Shown: positions 36,990 to 46,910, counted from the stretch's first letter. The stretch: DNA of 64,000 nucleotides from an uncultured Muribaculaceae bacterium (GCA_947629175.1 CANRCT010000002.1:1-64000); one strand, 5' to 3'. A program made the numbers and translations. The notes: generated by a model from the letters alone, not told the origin.

Positions 36990-38123
36990 TCAGCTCATGC
37001 GTGATTTATAGTCATCAAACGTGAATCGCCGCAGATACTCTATACTGCCATCCGAGCGGCACAGAGCCATGTCAGGATGCTGGAGTCCGTTGAACATGGT
37101 GGTCTTCACGGTCGTATAATGGTTCATGTCCTCGAATGTCAGACGCTGCCCCGTAACAAGGTCGCGCGGAAAGGTCCAGTCGGCGATGAAATCGCCGCTC
37201 AGACATGAATTTCCACCTATCCGGTAGACCGGCAGTCCCTCTGCTGCTTCGACGCTCTCGCTGATCGTCGGCTTATAGGGCATTTCAAGGCAATCGGGCA
37301 TATGGCATGCAAACGAAGCGTCGATGATGGCTGTCTTGATTCCCTGATTCTCAACCACATCGACCACCGACGCTATCAGATCGCCTGTGCGCCATGTGAA
37401 AGCGCTTCCAGGCTCCATAATCACTTCAAGCCAGGGATATCGTGAACGGAAATCGCGGAGAAGCCTTATAAGATGATCCGTATCATAGCCATCACGCGTC
37501 ATGAGATGGCCTCCACCCATATTTACCCATTTCACCTGGGGAAGCAGATGACCGAACTGACTCTCGAAAGCCTCAAGCACCCGCTGAAGATCATACGACG
37601 AGGATTCGCATAATGCGTGGAAATGCAACCCTTCCACACCGTCGGGCAGACGGTCGCCTATCACATCGGCCACCACGCCAAATCTCGAACCGGGCAGAGC
37701 CGGGTTATATATATCCGTATCGATTACCGAACATTGCGGATTTACCCTAAGGCCCGGCGACACTCCGGCGGCAATAGCGCGCCTACCGAAACGCTCGAAC
37801 TGATGAAGGGAGTTGAATGTGATATGCGACGAGCCGGCAAGAAAGCGGTCGATTGTCTGATCGGTATAGGCAGGACAATATGTGTGGGCCTGTCCGCCGA
37901 GAGTGATATTGCCGAGCTGAAGCTCGTTGAGCGACGAGGCCGTGAAATCGCTGACATATTCCTTCACTATCGGGAAAGTGCGCCACAGTGCATTGGCTTT
38001 GAACGCCATGATGATCCTTGCGCCTGATTCGCGGCTGACGCGTGTTATCAGCTCAAGATTACGGCGCAGACGGTTTTCATAAACCAGATAGACCGGAGTA
38101 GGTATGTTTTCAGGTGTAATCAT
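36990..38123 (-). CDS. nspC: Carboxynorspermidine decarboxylase
   Basis: ENIPTPVYLVYENRLRRNLELITRVSRESGARIIMAFKANALWRTFPIVKEYVSDFTASSLNELQLG; ...PGSRFGVV...LHFHALCESSSYDLQRVLEAFE. Confidence 0.92.
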   Translation of the reverse strand: MITPENIPTPVYLVYENRLRRNLELITRVSRESGARIIMAFKANALWRTFPIVKEYVSDFTASSLNELQLGNITLGGQAHTYCPAYTDQTIDRFLAGSSHITFNSLHQFERFGRRAIAAGVSPGLRVNPQCSVIDTDIYNPALPGSRFGVVADVIGDRLPDGVEGLHFHALCESSSYDLQRVLEAFESQFGHLLPQVKWVNMGGGHLMTRDGYDTDHLIRLLRDFRSRYPWLEVIMEPGSAFTWRTGDLIASVVDVVENQGIKTAIIDASFACHMPDCLEMPYKPTISESVEAAEGLPVYRIGGNSCLSGDFIADWTFPRDLVTGQRLTFEDMNHYTTVKTTMFNGLQHPDMALCRSDGSIEYLRRFTFDDYKSRMS

Positions 38124-40451
38124 TCAGTCGAGTATTGTGAATTTGGCGAATTTGAGCAACAGCAGTTTCTCTCCGGAATTGTCAAATTCCACTTTTATAC
38201 GGTGATCCGGCAGCGAAGTATCAACCTCAGTGATTGTGCCGCGTCCAAACCGGTTATGCTCTATCACCATTCCGGGGCGGAGTTTCGAGCCGTCAGCATT
38301 GGGCAACGCCGATGGAGCTTCGACAGCCGAAGGCTGTGACTGTGAGACGTGTGTGGAGGAAGTATGACTGCGACCTGCGACGCCCGACGGCTGACGTGTG
38401 GCAAAATATGATCCACGCCCCGCCGAAACGTATTCTCCATATGAGGGGTGTTTAGGCCGGGGAGCACCGATCGTTGCACCAGCTTTCATATTAAGATATA
38501 CCGGATCGATATCATGGAGAAACCGCGACGGTGAGCAAAGCGCCGGCTGGCCGTTGCGGTAGCGGTTGGACGCATATGACATCATGCAGAAATTGCGCGC
38601 GCGGGTGATGGCAACGTAAAGCAGACGCCGTTCTTCCTCGATCTCGCTTATCGACCCCTGCGCCATCGACGAAGGGAACAGATCCTCTTCCACGCCGACG
38701 ATAAACACATTGTTGAACTCCAGTCCCTTTGCAGCATGCACGGTCATAAGTGTGACGCGTTCCTCCGCCACATCATCGGAGTCCTGATCGGTAGCAAGCG
38801 ATATCTGTCCGAGAAACGAAGCCAGCCCAAGATCCAACTCCCCCTCTTCCCGACGCATCTCCGTAAACTCTTTCACTCCGGCAAGAAGCTCGTTGAGGTT
38901 TTCCTGTTTCGAAATGCTTTCAGGAGTCCGGTCGGAAATAAGCATCGACAATAGCCCGGTGGCTCGGATCACTTCAGAGGCCACCGTCAGGGCATCATCG
39001 TTTTTAGCGATCATTGACGCAAACCTGTCGGCAAGCGTAGAGAAAGCATCGAGTTTCCTACGTGTGCCTGCATGCACCTCAAGACCGTACTGTGCCGGAT
39101 CGTGAATCACAGTCATCATGCTGACGCGGGCATCCATTGCCGCCCGGGCGATCTTGTTGACAGTGGTCTCTCCTATTCCCCTGGCCGGGAAATTAATGAT
39201 GCGTCGCAAAGCCTCGTCATCGTCGGGATTGACTGCCAGACGGAAATAAGCCACCGCATCCTTCACCTCCTTGCGCTGGTAGAACGACAGTCCGCCATAG
39301 ATGCGGTACGGTATATTGCGTTTGCGCAGCGACTCCTCGAGTATTCGGCTCTGGGCATTAGTGCGGTAAAGTATGGCAAATTCATCGTAGGAATCATGCG
39401 TGTACATCCTCACCTGCGATATGCGGTTGGCCACAATAGCACTCTCGTCGAGATCGCTGTAGCTCGACACGACCTCGATACGGTCGCCAGGCTTATTCTC
39501 CGAGTAGACCTCTTTTCTTATCTGCTCGGTATTCTTTTCAATCAGTGAGTTGGCGGCATTGATGATATTCTGCGTCGACCTGTAGTTACGCTCCAGCTTG
39601 AAGAGTTTCATTCCCGGATAGGTGTCGCGCATTGACAGTATATTGCGGATATTGGCGCCGCGGAACGAATAGATGCTCTGCGCGTCGTCACCGACAACAC
39701 ACAGCTGATGATGCTCCTCGCAGATGCGTGCCACAATAAGATGCTGGGCGAAATTGGTGTCCTGATACTCGTCGACAAGCACATAGCGGAAAAACTCCTG
39801 ATAATGCCGGAGCACATCGGGATTGTCGCGCAGCAACACGTTGGTATAATACAGCAGATCGTCAAAATCCATGGCGCCTGCCGTAAAACAGCGGTCGCGA
39901 TATATGCGGTAGATCTCATGTATGCGCGGTCGGCGAGCATCGGCGTCGGCACGCATAAGATCGCGATCGGCGGCATATTTTTCCGGCGATATCAGAGCAT
40001 TTTTTGCTGTGGAAATGGCCGACATCACCGCTGAAGCCTTATAGATCTTGTCATCCAGGGCAAGATCCTTTATAATCGTTTTTATCAGCGACTTCGAATC
40101 GGCCGCGTCATATATGGTGAAGCTGCTTCTGAAACCGAGGCGATCGGCATTTGAGCGCAAAAGCCGAGCGAATATGGAATGGAATGTTCCCATCCAGAGC
40201 CGTGAAGCCACCGGCGCACCGACAAGCGCTTCAATGCGCTCACGCATTTCACGGGCAGCCTTGTTGGTAAATGTAAGAGCCAGTATACGCCACGGTTCAT
40301 AACCCAGCTGCAGCAGATGCACTATCTTGTAGGTCAGCACACGCGTCTTCCCCGAGCCCGCGCCTGCTATCACGAGACTCGGGCCTTCGACATATTCCAC
40401 TGCATTGCGCTGCTGGACATTAAGCTGATTGAGATAATCCTCTGTAACCAA
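38124..40451 (-). CDS. UvrD/PcrA family ATP-dependent DNA helicase
   Basis: LNVQQRNAVEYVEGPSLVIAGAGSGKTRVLTYKI...VDEYQDTNFAQHLIVARIC...TVHAAKGLEFNNVFIVGVEEDLFP. Confidence 0.96.
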   Translation of the reverse strand: MVTEDYLNQLNVQQRNAVEYVEGPSLVIAGAGSGKTRVLTYKIVHLLQLGYEPWRILALTFTNKAAREMRERIEALVGAPVASRLWMGTFHSIFARLLRSNADRLGFRSSFTIYDAADSKSLIKTIIKDLALDDKIYKASAVMSAISTAKNALISPEKYAADRDLMRADADARRPRIHEIYRIYRDRCFTAGAMDFDDLLYYTNVLLRDNPDVLRHYQEFFRYVLVDEYQDTNFAQHLIVARICEEHHQLCVVGDDAQSIYSFRGANIRNILSMRDTYPGMKLFKLERNYRSTQNIINAANSLIEKNTEQIRKEVYSENKPGDRIEVVSSYSDLDESAIVANRISQVRMYTHDSYDEFAILYRTNAQSRILEESLRKRNIPYRIYGGLSFYQRKEVKDAVAYFRLAVNPDDDEALRRIINFPARGIGETTVNKIARAAMDARVSMMTVIHDPAQYGLEVHAGTRRKLDAFSTLADRFASMIAKNDDALTVASEVIRATGLLSMLISDRTPESISKQENLNELLAGVKEFTEMRREEGELDLGLASFLGQISLATDQDSDDVAEERVTLMTVHAAKGLEFNNVFIVGVEEDLFPSSMAQGSISEIEEERRLLYVAITRARNFCMMSYASNRYRNGQPALCSPSRFLHDIDPVYLNMKAGATIGAPRPKHPSYGEYVSAGRGSYFATRQPSGVAGRSHTSSTHVSQSQPSAVEAPSALPNADGSKLRPGMVIEHNRFGRGTITEVDTSLPDHRIKVEFDNSGEKLLLLKFAKFTILD

Positions 40452-40488
40452 TGAGATATTTAGCTGTTAGGAATATTAATGAGCCGGT

Positions 40489-40974
40489 TCAGTTGGCTAT
40501 CCATCTGCCACCATCCGGCCGTGAACCGACACGATAGCGACGAAGTGCGTAACCCTTGTCGGCCGCTTTGCCCGATATCGGGGCGCCCTGACGGAATATG
40601 TCGTAAGTGCTTCCGCAAACTCCGCATCGCGCCACGGCGCCGTCAGCATCGACCGAAACTCTGACATCACGCTTCACCTCCACCGGACAAGCCATATCAT
40701 AGGCCTGTGCATCTCCGATAAAGTCGCCCACAAGCAATACCCCGCCGAAACCGGTCTGCGAGGCATCCGAGTAAGGAAAACCGGAAGGAATACGCTGCTG
40801 CTTGATAAACTCGCGCCATTGCAACGCGCCTCCTATGCCATACAGATCCCATTCGCCCTGACTGACAAAATCGATTCTTACAGGAGACGGAGGTATCCTG
40901 TCGTCATCGACAGAGTCGCACGACATCAAGAGGGCCGAAAGCAACCCGCTCACAAAAAATCTTCGGGACGTCAA
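40489..40974 (-). CDS. Hypothetical lipoprotein with degenerate Rieske-like domain
   Basis: Lipobox-like FVSGLLSALLMSC; AYDMACPVEVKRDVRVSVDADGAVARCGVCGSTYDIFRQGAPISGKA has the Rieske layout but lacks the histidines. Confidence 0.6.
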   Translation of the reverse strand: MTSRRFFVSGLLSALLMSCDSVDDDRIPPSPVRIDFVSQGEWDLYGIGGALQWREFIKQQRIPSGFPYSDASQTGFGGVLLVGDFIGDAQAYDMACPVEVKRDVRVSVDADGAVARCGVCGSTYDIFRQGAPISGKAADKGYALRRYRVGSRPDGGRWIAN

Positions 40975-41390
40975 GCGAAGAATGTCTTTAGGAGTTCACC
41001 AAATTTATCTGAAGCCTCCTGAAGTTTGCCTCCGACAAGCGGACGCAGCATGGCCGGAATCTCTACGTCGATAATGCTTGTGGCTGTAGCGGCGTCATCT
41101 CCGTCGGGCTCCAGCTCCACGACAAGTCTTAAAGGAACCGGTGACTGGGCGGCCTCAAGAGTCACCTTAGAGGGGGCAATGCGCTCCTTCACTCTAAATT
41201 TCAGCTGTCCTACAGGAGCGGCATTTATTGAAATAGAGTCATCAGTAAACTGCACGTCGCCTATCTTCTGCTTCGCCTCCTCCGGCAACTGATCAATATG
41301 CTTCTGATATGAAGCGATATCCGAGATACGCTCATAGACCTCGCTGACCGGACGGTGTATGCTTACTGGTTTGCTTTTATAAGTAGCCAT
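40971..41390 (-). CDS. SRPBCC family protein
   Basis: 139 aa; SKPVSIHRPVSEVYERISDIASYQKHIDQLPEE...C-terminal amphipathic LQEASDKFGELLKTFF. Confidence 0.72.
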   Translation of the reverse strand: MATYKSKPVSIHRPVSEVYERISDIASYQKHIDQLPEEAKQKIGDVQFTDDSISINAAPVGQLKFRVKERIAPSKVTLEAAQSPVPLRLVVELEPDGDDAATATSIIDVEIPAMLRPLVGGKLQEASDKFGELLKTFFA

Positions 41391-41445
41391 TTATATAACT
41401 TATTTTAATGACGCCGGTGTTTTCCGGCACGATTATCATTATAAA

Positions 41446-41472
41446 GCCGTTTGGCTTTGAGGGCCAAACGGC
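41446..41472 (-). terminator. Intrinsic terminator downstream of pyrE
   Basis: gccgtttggc-tttgagg-gccaaacggc hairpin; minus strand continues TTTATAATG. Confidence 0.75.
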
Positions 41473-41497
41473 ATGAAATTTCTTATCTGAAAGGTTA

Positions 41498-42136
41498 TCA
41501 GCGCACCGGAGCCCAGTTGGCCGGATCCTTACGCCACTCCTTCAGAGTCTCAAGATCCTCTTCGCGGATATACTGAGTCTCGAGAGCGGCCTCAAGCATG
41601 GCATTATAATTGCTGAGTGTGAACAGATTCACTCCAGCTTCTTTGAAACGCTTGATAGCCAGCGGGAATCCATAGGTAAAGATTGCGGCCATGCCTACGA
41701 CCTCACATCCTGCATGACGTATGGCCTCAACAGCTTTCAGGCTGCTTCCGCCAGTAGAGATAAGATCCTCTATCACCACCACGCGCTGTCCGGGCGTAAG
41801 ATTGCCTTCTATCAGATTTTCCAGACCGTGATCTTTGGGCGACGAGCGCACATAAACATATGGAAGCCCCAGCGTATCGGCCACAAGAGCGCCCATTGCG
41901 ATAGCGCCTGTTGCGACACCGGCTATAGCATCGGGCTTTTCGAAATTCTCGAGGATGAGCCTGCACATCTCCACCTTGATGAAGCTGCGCACCTCAGGAT
42001 AGGAGAGAGTCTTGCGGTTGTCGGTATAGATTGGGGAGTTCCATCCCGAAGCCCAAGTAAAAGGAATCTCGGGCTGCAGTTTTATGGCGCTGATTTTAAG
42101 GAGCTTTTCAGCTAAAAGTCTTTCGAGCGATTTCAT
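41498..42136 (-). CDS. pyrE: Orotate phosphoribosyltransferase
   Basis: MKSLERLLAEKLLKISAIKLQPEIPFTWASGWNSPIYTDNRKTLSYPEVRSF...RVVVIEDLISTGGSSLKAVEAIR. The track start 42229 lies upstream of a TAACTTTG element (42186-42179), so ATG 42136 preferred. Confidence 0.95.
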   Translation of the reverse strand: MKSLERLLAEKLLKISAIKLQPEIPFTWASGWNSPIYTDNRKTLSYPEVRSFIKVEMCRLILENFEKPDAIAGVATGAIAMGALVADTLGLPYVYVRSSPKDHGLENLIEGNLTPGQRVVVIEDLISTGGSSLKAVEAIRHAGCEVVGMAAIFTYGFPLAIKRFKEAGVNLFTLSNYNAMLEAALETQYIREEDLETLKEWRKDPANWAPVR

Positions 42137-42258
42137 TGTTTTAGGGTATTTATGAATTTTTTGGAACTTTTCCGCACACAAAGTTACGAAAACACTCCCA
42201 ACGATGCAACTTTTTTTATAGTTTTGCATATATAATAGTATATCAAAAATCCATCGAC

Positions 42259-43263
42259 ATGAAACATTTGCTACGCCTATTCGCTCTTACTGCCGTATTA
42301 GCCATGCTTGCAGCGCCGTCGGCCGACGCCCAGCGCCACAACGGAGCCGGCAAAAAGGAGAAGACCGAGCAACGCCGTCAGCGCGACAACCGCAGAGAGA
42401 ACACTACGACTCGTCCCGGTCGCGGCAGCAAACCCTCCGGAGGAAAAGATTCTTACCGGAAACCGTCGATGCCTTCGCAGCATCCGGCTACCGGTCAGAG
42501 ACCCGACAATGACAAGCGCCCCGGAGGATCGCCATCGCATCAGCGTCCGGGCAATCGTCCGGATAACGACAAATACCACCCCGGCCCCAACAACGGCCAT
42601 CGCCCCGATAACGGACACCGCCCCGGCAACGGTTACAGACCGGGCGGCAATCACCGGCCCGCTCCCGACTACAGCCATCGGCCGGATTACGGTCACCGGC
42701 CCGGCCCGGGAGCCGTACACCGTCCTTCTCCCGGACATGGCCACAGGCCCCCGATGATTCGTCCGCCTCATCGCCCCTATCGTCCGGTGATGCGCCCCTA
42801 CCGGCGTCCGGTTCCCCCTCCCTACTGGCGTCCGGCAAGGAGATATCCGGCTATCCGCACAGTCCTCGGCATATCATTCGGCACAGCTTTCGGTCTCAGC
42901 CTCGACTACCTGTATGGCAACGGTTATACTGTCGACGGCTATGGCGACAACATGGTTTATCTCCGCAATGTCAGTCAGCTCAATTATCTGTGGCCCGATG
43001 CTACGCTCTATTACGGCCCGTCAGGACTGATGGGATCGGAATTCGTCTACAGCACCTCGGTCTATGATCCTTCGCGCTACAACTATGTATATCGCGATCT
43101 GGTGAACGCATACGGCGCTCCGGCTACGCTGACATATCCCAACGGCGGATATCTGGCCACATGGTTCACCACCGACAACGGATATATCAGACTGCAGTTT
43201 GGCAACGGGATGTCGACAGGCGGCGGAACACGCTTCTATACCTCCCTGTCATTCGGGAACTGA
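42259..43263 (+). CDS. Secreted His/Arg/Pro-rich repeat protein of unknown function
   Basis: Signal peptide MKHLLRLFALTAVLAMLAAPSADA; low-complexity HRP-containing repeats; non-repetitive Tyr/Gly-rich C-terminus. Confidence 0.75.
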   Translation: MKHLLRLFALTAVLAMLAAPSADAQRHNGAGKKEKTEQRRQRDNRRENTTTRPGRGSKPSGGKDSYRKPSMPSQHPATGQRPDNDKRPGGSPSHQRPGNRPDNDKYHPGPNNGHRPDNGHRPGNGYRPGGNHRPAPDYSHRPDYGHRPGPGAVHRPSPGHGHRPPMIRPPHRPYRPVMRPYRRPVPPPYWRPARRYPAIRTVLGISFGTAFGLSLDYLYGNGYTVDGYGDNMVYLRNVSQLNYLWPDATLYYGPSGLMGSEFVYSTSVYDPSRYNYVYRDLVNAYGAPATLTYPNGGYLATWFTTDNGYIRLQFGNGMSTGGGTRFYTSLSFGN

Positions 43264-43273
43264 GCGATGCGCT

Positions 43274-44122
43274 TCACATTTTGGTGAAGCGCACGCTTGC
43301 CCAACCGTCACGCGAGGTGGTATCTGCAATCATGAGACCGCACGCCCTGGATGCTTCCTCCACCACAGCCACATCCGCCTCATAGAATCCACTGAAAACG
43401 AGCTGACCGCCACTCTTCATAGCGGCGGCATAGGCCGGGAGATCAGCAGTGATGACATTACGGTTGATGTTGGCAAGCAGCAGATCGGCATCGCAGATAT
43501 CTCTGATTGACATCACATCGCCCAGGCGCACGTCAATATCGGCGCACCCGTTGAGCGCCACGTTCTCTCTGGTATTCTCACACGCCATCGGATCAATCTC
43601 CACTGCCACGACTTCGCCGGCGCCACGCATATGTGCAAGAATCGCAAGAATGCCAGTGCCGGTGCCCATATCTATCACTTTGAGTCCGCCAAGGGGCATC
43701 GAGAGCAGCCGCCTGACGATCAGGGATGTGGTGGCATGGTGACCGGTACCGAAAGCCATCTTCGGGTCTATTGCAATATCATACCTGCACTGCGGATAGT
43801 CTGTGTGGAATGAACTGTGCACCACACACTCGTCTCCGATGACTATAGGCTTGAAATAGTTTTTCTCCCACTCATGATTCCAGTCGCGTCCTTCTATAGT
43901 AAGAGCCTGACGCAGCTGAAGCCGGCAAGGATAGGGCCAGGAGGCGATGACAGCGTTTATGCTGTCAGGGTCATAAAGTTCTTTTTTCACATAAGCCGTA
44001 AGTCCGCCGTCGTCCGTCACAAAGCTTTCAAATCCGGCGTCGGCAAGCGAAGCGGCGAGAATATCGGAATAATCTTCTGAAAATGGAGTTATGACCATTT
44101 TCACTTCCATATAGTCATTCAT
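43274..44122 (-). CDS. prmA: Ribosomal protein L11 methyltransferase
   Basis: IAIDPKMAFGTGHHATTSLIVRRLLSMPLGGLKVIDMGTGTGILAILAHMRGAGEVVAVEIDPMACENTRENVALNG. Confidence 0.93.
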   Translation of the reverse strand: MNDYMEVKMVITPFSEDYSDILAASLADAGFESFVTDDGGLTAYVKKELYDPDSINAVIASWPYPCRLQLRQALTIEGRDWNHEWEKNYFKPIVIGDECVVHSSFHTDYPQCRYDIAIDPKMAFGTGHHATTSLIVRRLLSMPLGGLKVIDMGTGTGILAILAHMRGAGEVVAVEIDPMACENTRENVALNGCADIDVRLGDVMSIRDICDADLLLANINRNVITADLPAYAAAMKSGGQLVFSGFYEADVAVVEEASRACGLMIADTTSRDGWASVRFTKM

Positions 44123-44155
44123 AACGATTGGTTGTATGAGATATTTGACAACAAG

Positions 44156-44184
44156 CGGCCGGACGGCATACCGTCGCCCGGCCG
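44156..44184 (-). terminator. Probable terminator of the small membrane-protein cluster
   Basis: cggccggacggcataccgtcgcccggccg hairpin between the cluster's 3' end and prmA; U-tract poor. Confidence 0.5.
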
Positions 44185-44221
44185 TAAAAATTTAAGATGA
44201 TAAGCAGATCCTGCCGCATAT

Positions 44222-44509
44222 TCAGCGGCGTCGGAACAGCCGGAATACCTGACGGCCGATCCTGAATGCCATGAATGCATAATCAACATACGACAGATTG
44301 CTGAGCATCCTGCCGAGCAGTCCGGCGCCTTTCAATGACATCATGCCGCCTCTCATCTGAGAGACTGTGGAAAAAAGTTTCTGACGGTCGATCTGCATCC
44401 TCACTGCGGTATACGCCTGCTGGTATCGCAATTCGTCAATGGTATAACCTTTCCAGGGTTTGGCCGGATCCTGCGGCTGCTTATGGGCATCAAGAGTATT
44501 CGTGTTCAT
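44222..44509 (-). CDS. Hypothetical small basic protein
   Basis: 95 aa ORF in tandem with the holin-like gene; basic C-terminus FRIGRQVFRLFRRR. Confidence 0.65.
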   Translation of the reverse strand: MNTNTLDAHKQPQDPAKPWKGYTIDELRYQQAYTAVRMQIDRQKLFSTVSQMRGGMMSLKGAGLLGRMLSNLSYVDYAFMAFRIGRQVFRLFRRR

Positions 44510-44521
44510 AACAGGTCGGGG

Positions 44522-44860
44522 TCATTTAAGGAACAATCGTGAAATAAACCTTGCTACCGGATTCATGATCAACGGCTTGCACAGCACCACCAACAATACT
44601 ACAAGCAGCAGATAGAATACTCCCATCAGTGCGTATGCCCAACCGAGTCCGATTGAGGGCGCTATCCATTGCGCGATGGCGATAGTGAGGAAAAACAGGA
44701 ATATGATGCCGAGGACAAAAGCACCGGCGGCCACAGCCAGTCCGGTGATAAGCATTGTCAGCTTCTCGGCAGCCGTAAGCTTGGCATACTCGAGTCCGGT
44801 CTCAAAATAAGCCTTGGCCTGTTGCCAGAGCCGCGTATAGTTGTTTTCTTTATCGTTCAT
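44522..44860 (-). CDS. Phage holin-like family (Phage_holin_3_6 type) membrane protein
   Basis: 112 aa; FETGLEYAKLTAAEKLTMLITGLAVAAGAFVLGIIFLFFLTIAIAQWIAPSIGLGWAYALMGVFYLLLVVLLVV. Confidence 0.7.
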   Translation of the reverse strand: MNDKENNYTRLWQQAKAYFETGLEYAKLTAAEKLTMLITGLAVAAGAFVLGIIFLFFLTIAIAQWIAPSIGLGWAYALMGVFYLLLVVLLVVLCKPLIMNPVARFISRLFLK

Positions 44861-44962
44861 TGATTATTGAATGAGTGCTTTGACACGACATATCTTTCAA
44901 GCCGTTCCATTAAACCGGAGTCTGTCGTTCCGCAACAGGCATCCGCTACAAAACCACACGTC

Positions 44963-45006
44963 CAGACCGGCGGCCGGGGAACTTCAAGCCTCCGGCTGCC
45001 GGTCTG
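44963..45006. repeat. 17-bp-stem inverted repeat (terminator or RNA hairpin)
   Basis: cagaccggcggccgggg-aacttcaagc-ctccggctgccggtctg; fully paired with two G.U on the plus strand, two A.C mismatches on the minus strand. Confidence 0.7.
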
Positions 45007-45040
45007 CGTGCGATATTCCGTGAATAAAGACCTCCAAACC

Positions 45041-45241
45041 TTATTTGGCGTCCATTTCCTCGGTGAGCTGCTCCACAAGGGCGTCGATCTCATTGTCGGT
45101 GCAGAGGATACCTTTCTGCTGGAGAAGTTCCTTGATGCGGCGGCGTGTGTTCTCCCCTTTTTCAGGAGCGAGAAGCAGAGCCGCTGCGGCTCCGACAATG
45201 GCGCCGCCGATGAAAGAATAAAGTATTCCAGTAGTGCTCAT
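45041..45241 (-). CDS. YtxH domain-containing protein
   Basis: MSTTGILYSFIGGAIVGAAAALLLAPEKGENTRRRIKELLQQKG: glycine-rich TM then LLxAPEKGExTR. Confidence 0.85.
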   Translation of the reverse strand: MSTTGILYSFIGGAIVGAAAALLLAPEKGENTRRRIKELLQQKGILCTDNEIDALVEQLTEEMDAK

Positions 45242-45270
45242 ATGGCTATTCTCTTTGGATTTATCCGTGT

Positions 45271-45468
45271 TTATTTCTTGATCTCTTCAGCTATCTCGTC
45301 GGCAAGCTCCTCGATCTTGTTGCGGTGAAGCTTGATGCCTTTGCTACGGAGATATTTCACGATCTCGTCACGGGTAGTCTCTCCCTTTTCGGGAGCGAAA
45401 AGAAGTCCTACTGTGGCTCCTGCGATAGCACCGCCGAGCACTGCCAGAATAATGGGTAATGGTTTCAT
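45271..45468 (-). CDS. YtxH domain-containing protein (paralogue of the neighbour)
   Basis: MKPLPIILAVLGGAIAGATVGLLFAPEKGETTRDEIVKYLRSKG. Confidence 0.85.
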   Translation of the reverse strand: MKPLPIILAVLGGAIAGATVGLLFAPEKGETTRDEIVKYLRSKGIKLHRNKIEELADEIAEEIKK

Positions 45469-45683
45469 TTCTGTCTGAATTGCTGATTAGAATTATACTT
45501 CATTGATGTAAACACCGGCCGTCGGCATTTTGTTCCTGTGCCGACCATAGATTTTTCGCAAATCTACGCATTTTTTTCCGCAATACATCCCTCTCCTGAC
45601 AAAAAAAATCACTACTTTTGTGTCATACTCCATACTTCCCCTCATCAACTGATAAATTATTGTCTTAAATCCATTACATAAGA

Positions 45684-46910
45684 ATGACTGTCGTTGACCG
45701 ATTCCTTCGCTATGTGAAGTTTGACACACAGAGCGACGAACTTACCAACATGACCCCTTCGACACCGGGACAGATGATTTTCGCCCAAAGCCTCGAAGAG
45801 GAATTAAAGGCCATGGGCCTCACTGAAATCACTCTCGACGAAAACGGCTACCTGATGGCAACCCTGCCGGCTACCCCCGGCTATGAGAACGCCCCAACGG
45901 TAGGTTTCATAGCCCATCTCGACACATCGCCCGACGCTTCGGGCCACAACGTCAGTCCGCGGATCATCGAGAATTATCCCGGAGGCGACATCACTCTCAA
46001 TGCAGCCAAAGGGATCGTACTTTCGCCGAAGGATTTTCCGGAAATGGATCACTATGTTGGCGACGACCTGATAGTGACTGACGGCACGACCCTTCTCGGA
46101 GCCGATGACAAAGCCGGCATCGCCGAGATCATCACTGCCATCGACTATCTGCAGAACAATCCCGACATACCCCACGGACGCATACGCATCGCCTTCAATC
46201 CCGACGAGGAGATAGGTCAGGGAGCTCACAAATTTGACGTGGATCTATTCGGTGCCGACTGGGCTTATACCATGGACGGCGGAGAACTCGGCGAGCTGGA
46301 ATACGAGAACTTCAACGCTGCCGTGGCTAAGGTGACGTTCGCCGGACGCAACGTGCATCCCGGATCGGCAAAGCACAAGATGATCAACTCCATGCGTATC
46401 GCTTTGCAGTTTGCCATCATGCTTCCGCGCTGGGAGACTCCCGAGCATACCGAAGGATATGAAGGGTTCTATCATCTGACCTCGATAGACGGCACGGTGG
46501 AGCAGACTGTGCTGACGTATATCATCCGCGACCACGACCGCGACCGTTTCGAACGCCGCAAAAAAGAGTTCGAGCATCTCACACGCAAGATCAACCATGA
46601 ATTCCCCGACTGCGCGAGCCTTGAAATACGCGACCAGTACTACAACATGCGCGAGAAGATCGAGCCGGTGATGCATATCATCGAGATCGCCGAGGAAGCG
46701 ATGAAGCTTGCGGGCGTGACACCGAAGGTGGTGCCTATACGCGGAGGCACAGACGGGGCTCAGCTTTCGTTTAAGGGACTTCCCTGCCCCAACATATTTG
46801 CGGGAGGCCTTAACTTCCACGGCAAGTTTGAGTTTGTGCCGGTGCGCGCCATGGAGAAAGCTTCGCAGGTGATCGTAGAGATAGCCCGTCTTGTAGGCGC
46901 TAAGCGCTGA
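45684..46910 (+). CDS. pepT: Peptidase T
   Basis: [36 protein letters not shown]...[15 protein letters not shown]...[44 protein letters not shown]. Confidence 0.95.
   Translation: MTVVDRFLRYVKFDTQSDELTNMTPSTPGQMIFAQSLEEELKAMGLTEITLDENGYLMATLPATPGYENAPTVGFIAHLDTSPDASGHNVSPRIIENYPGGDITLNAAKGIVLSPKDFPEMDHYVGDDLIVTDGTTLLGADDKAGIAEIITAIDYLQNNPDIPHGRIRIAFNPDEEIGQGAHKFDVDLFGADWAYTMDGGELGELEYENFNAAVAKVTFAGRNVHPGSAKHKMINSMRIALQFAIMLPRWETPEHTEGYEGFYHLTSIDGTVEQTVLTYIIRDHDRDRFERRKKEFEHLTRKINHEFPDCASLEIRDQYYNMREKIEPVMHIIEIAEEAMKLAGVTPKVVPIRGGTDGAQLSFKGLPCPNIFAGGLNFHGKFEFVPVRAMEKASQVIVEIARLVGAKR

Noticed and set aside
36990-38123. Complete norspermidine/spermidine biosynthesis operon
   Set aside because: Only nspC is present; no carboxynorspermidine dehydrogenase gene is in the window.
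44522-44860. Phage or lysis module because of the holin-like gene
   Set aside because: No endolysin, capsid, terminase or integrase nearby; the family is common in chromosomes.
44857-45198. 113-aa minus-strand ORF
   Set aside because: Overlaps the YtxH gene in another frame and contains the long hairpin; no protein-like signal.
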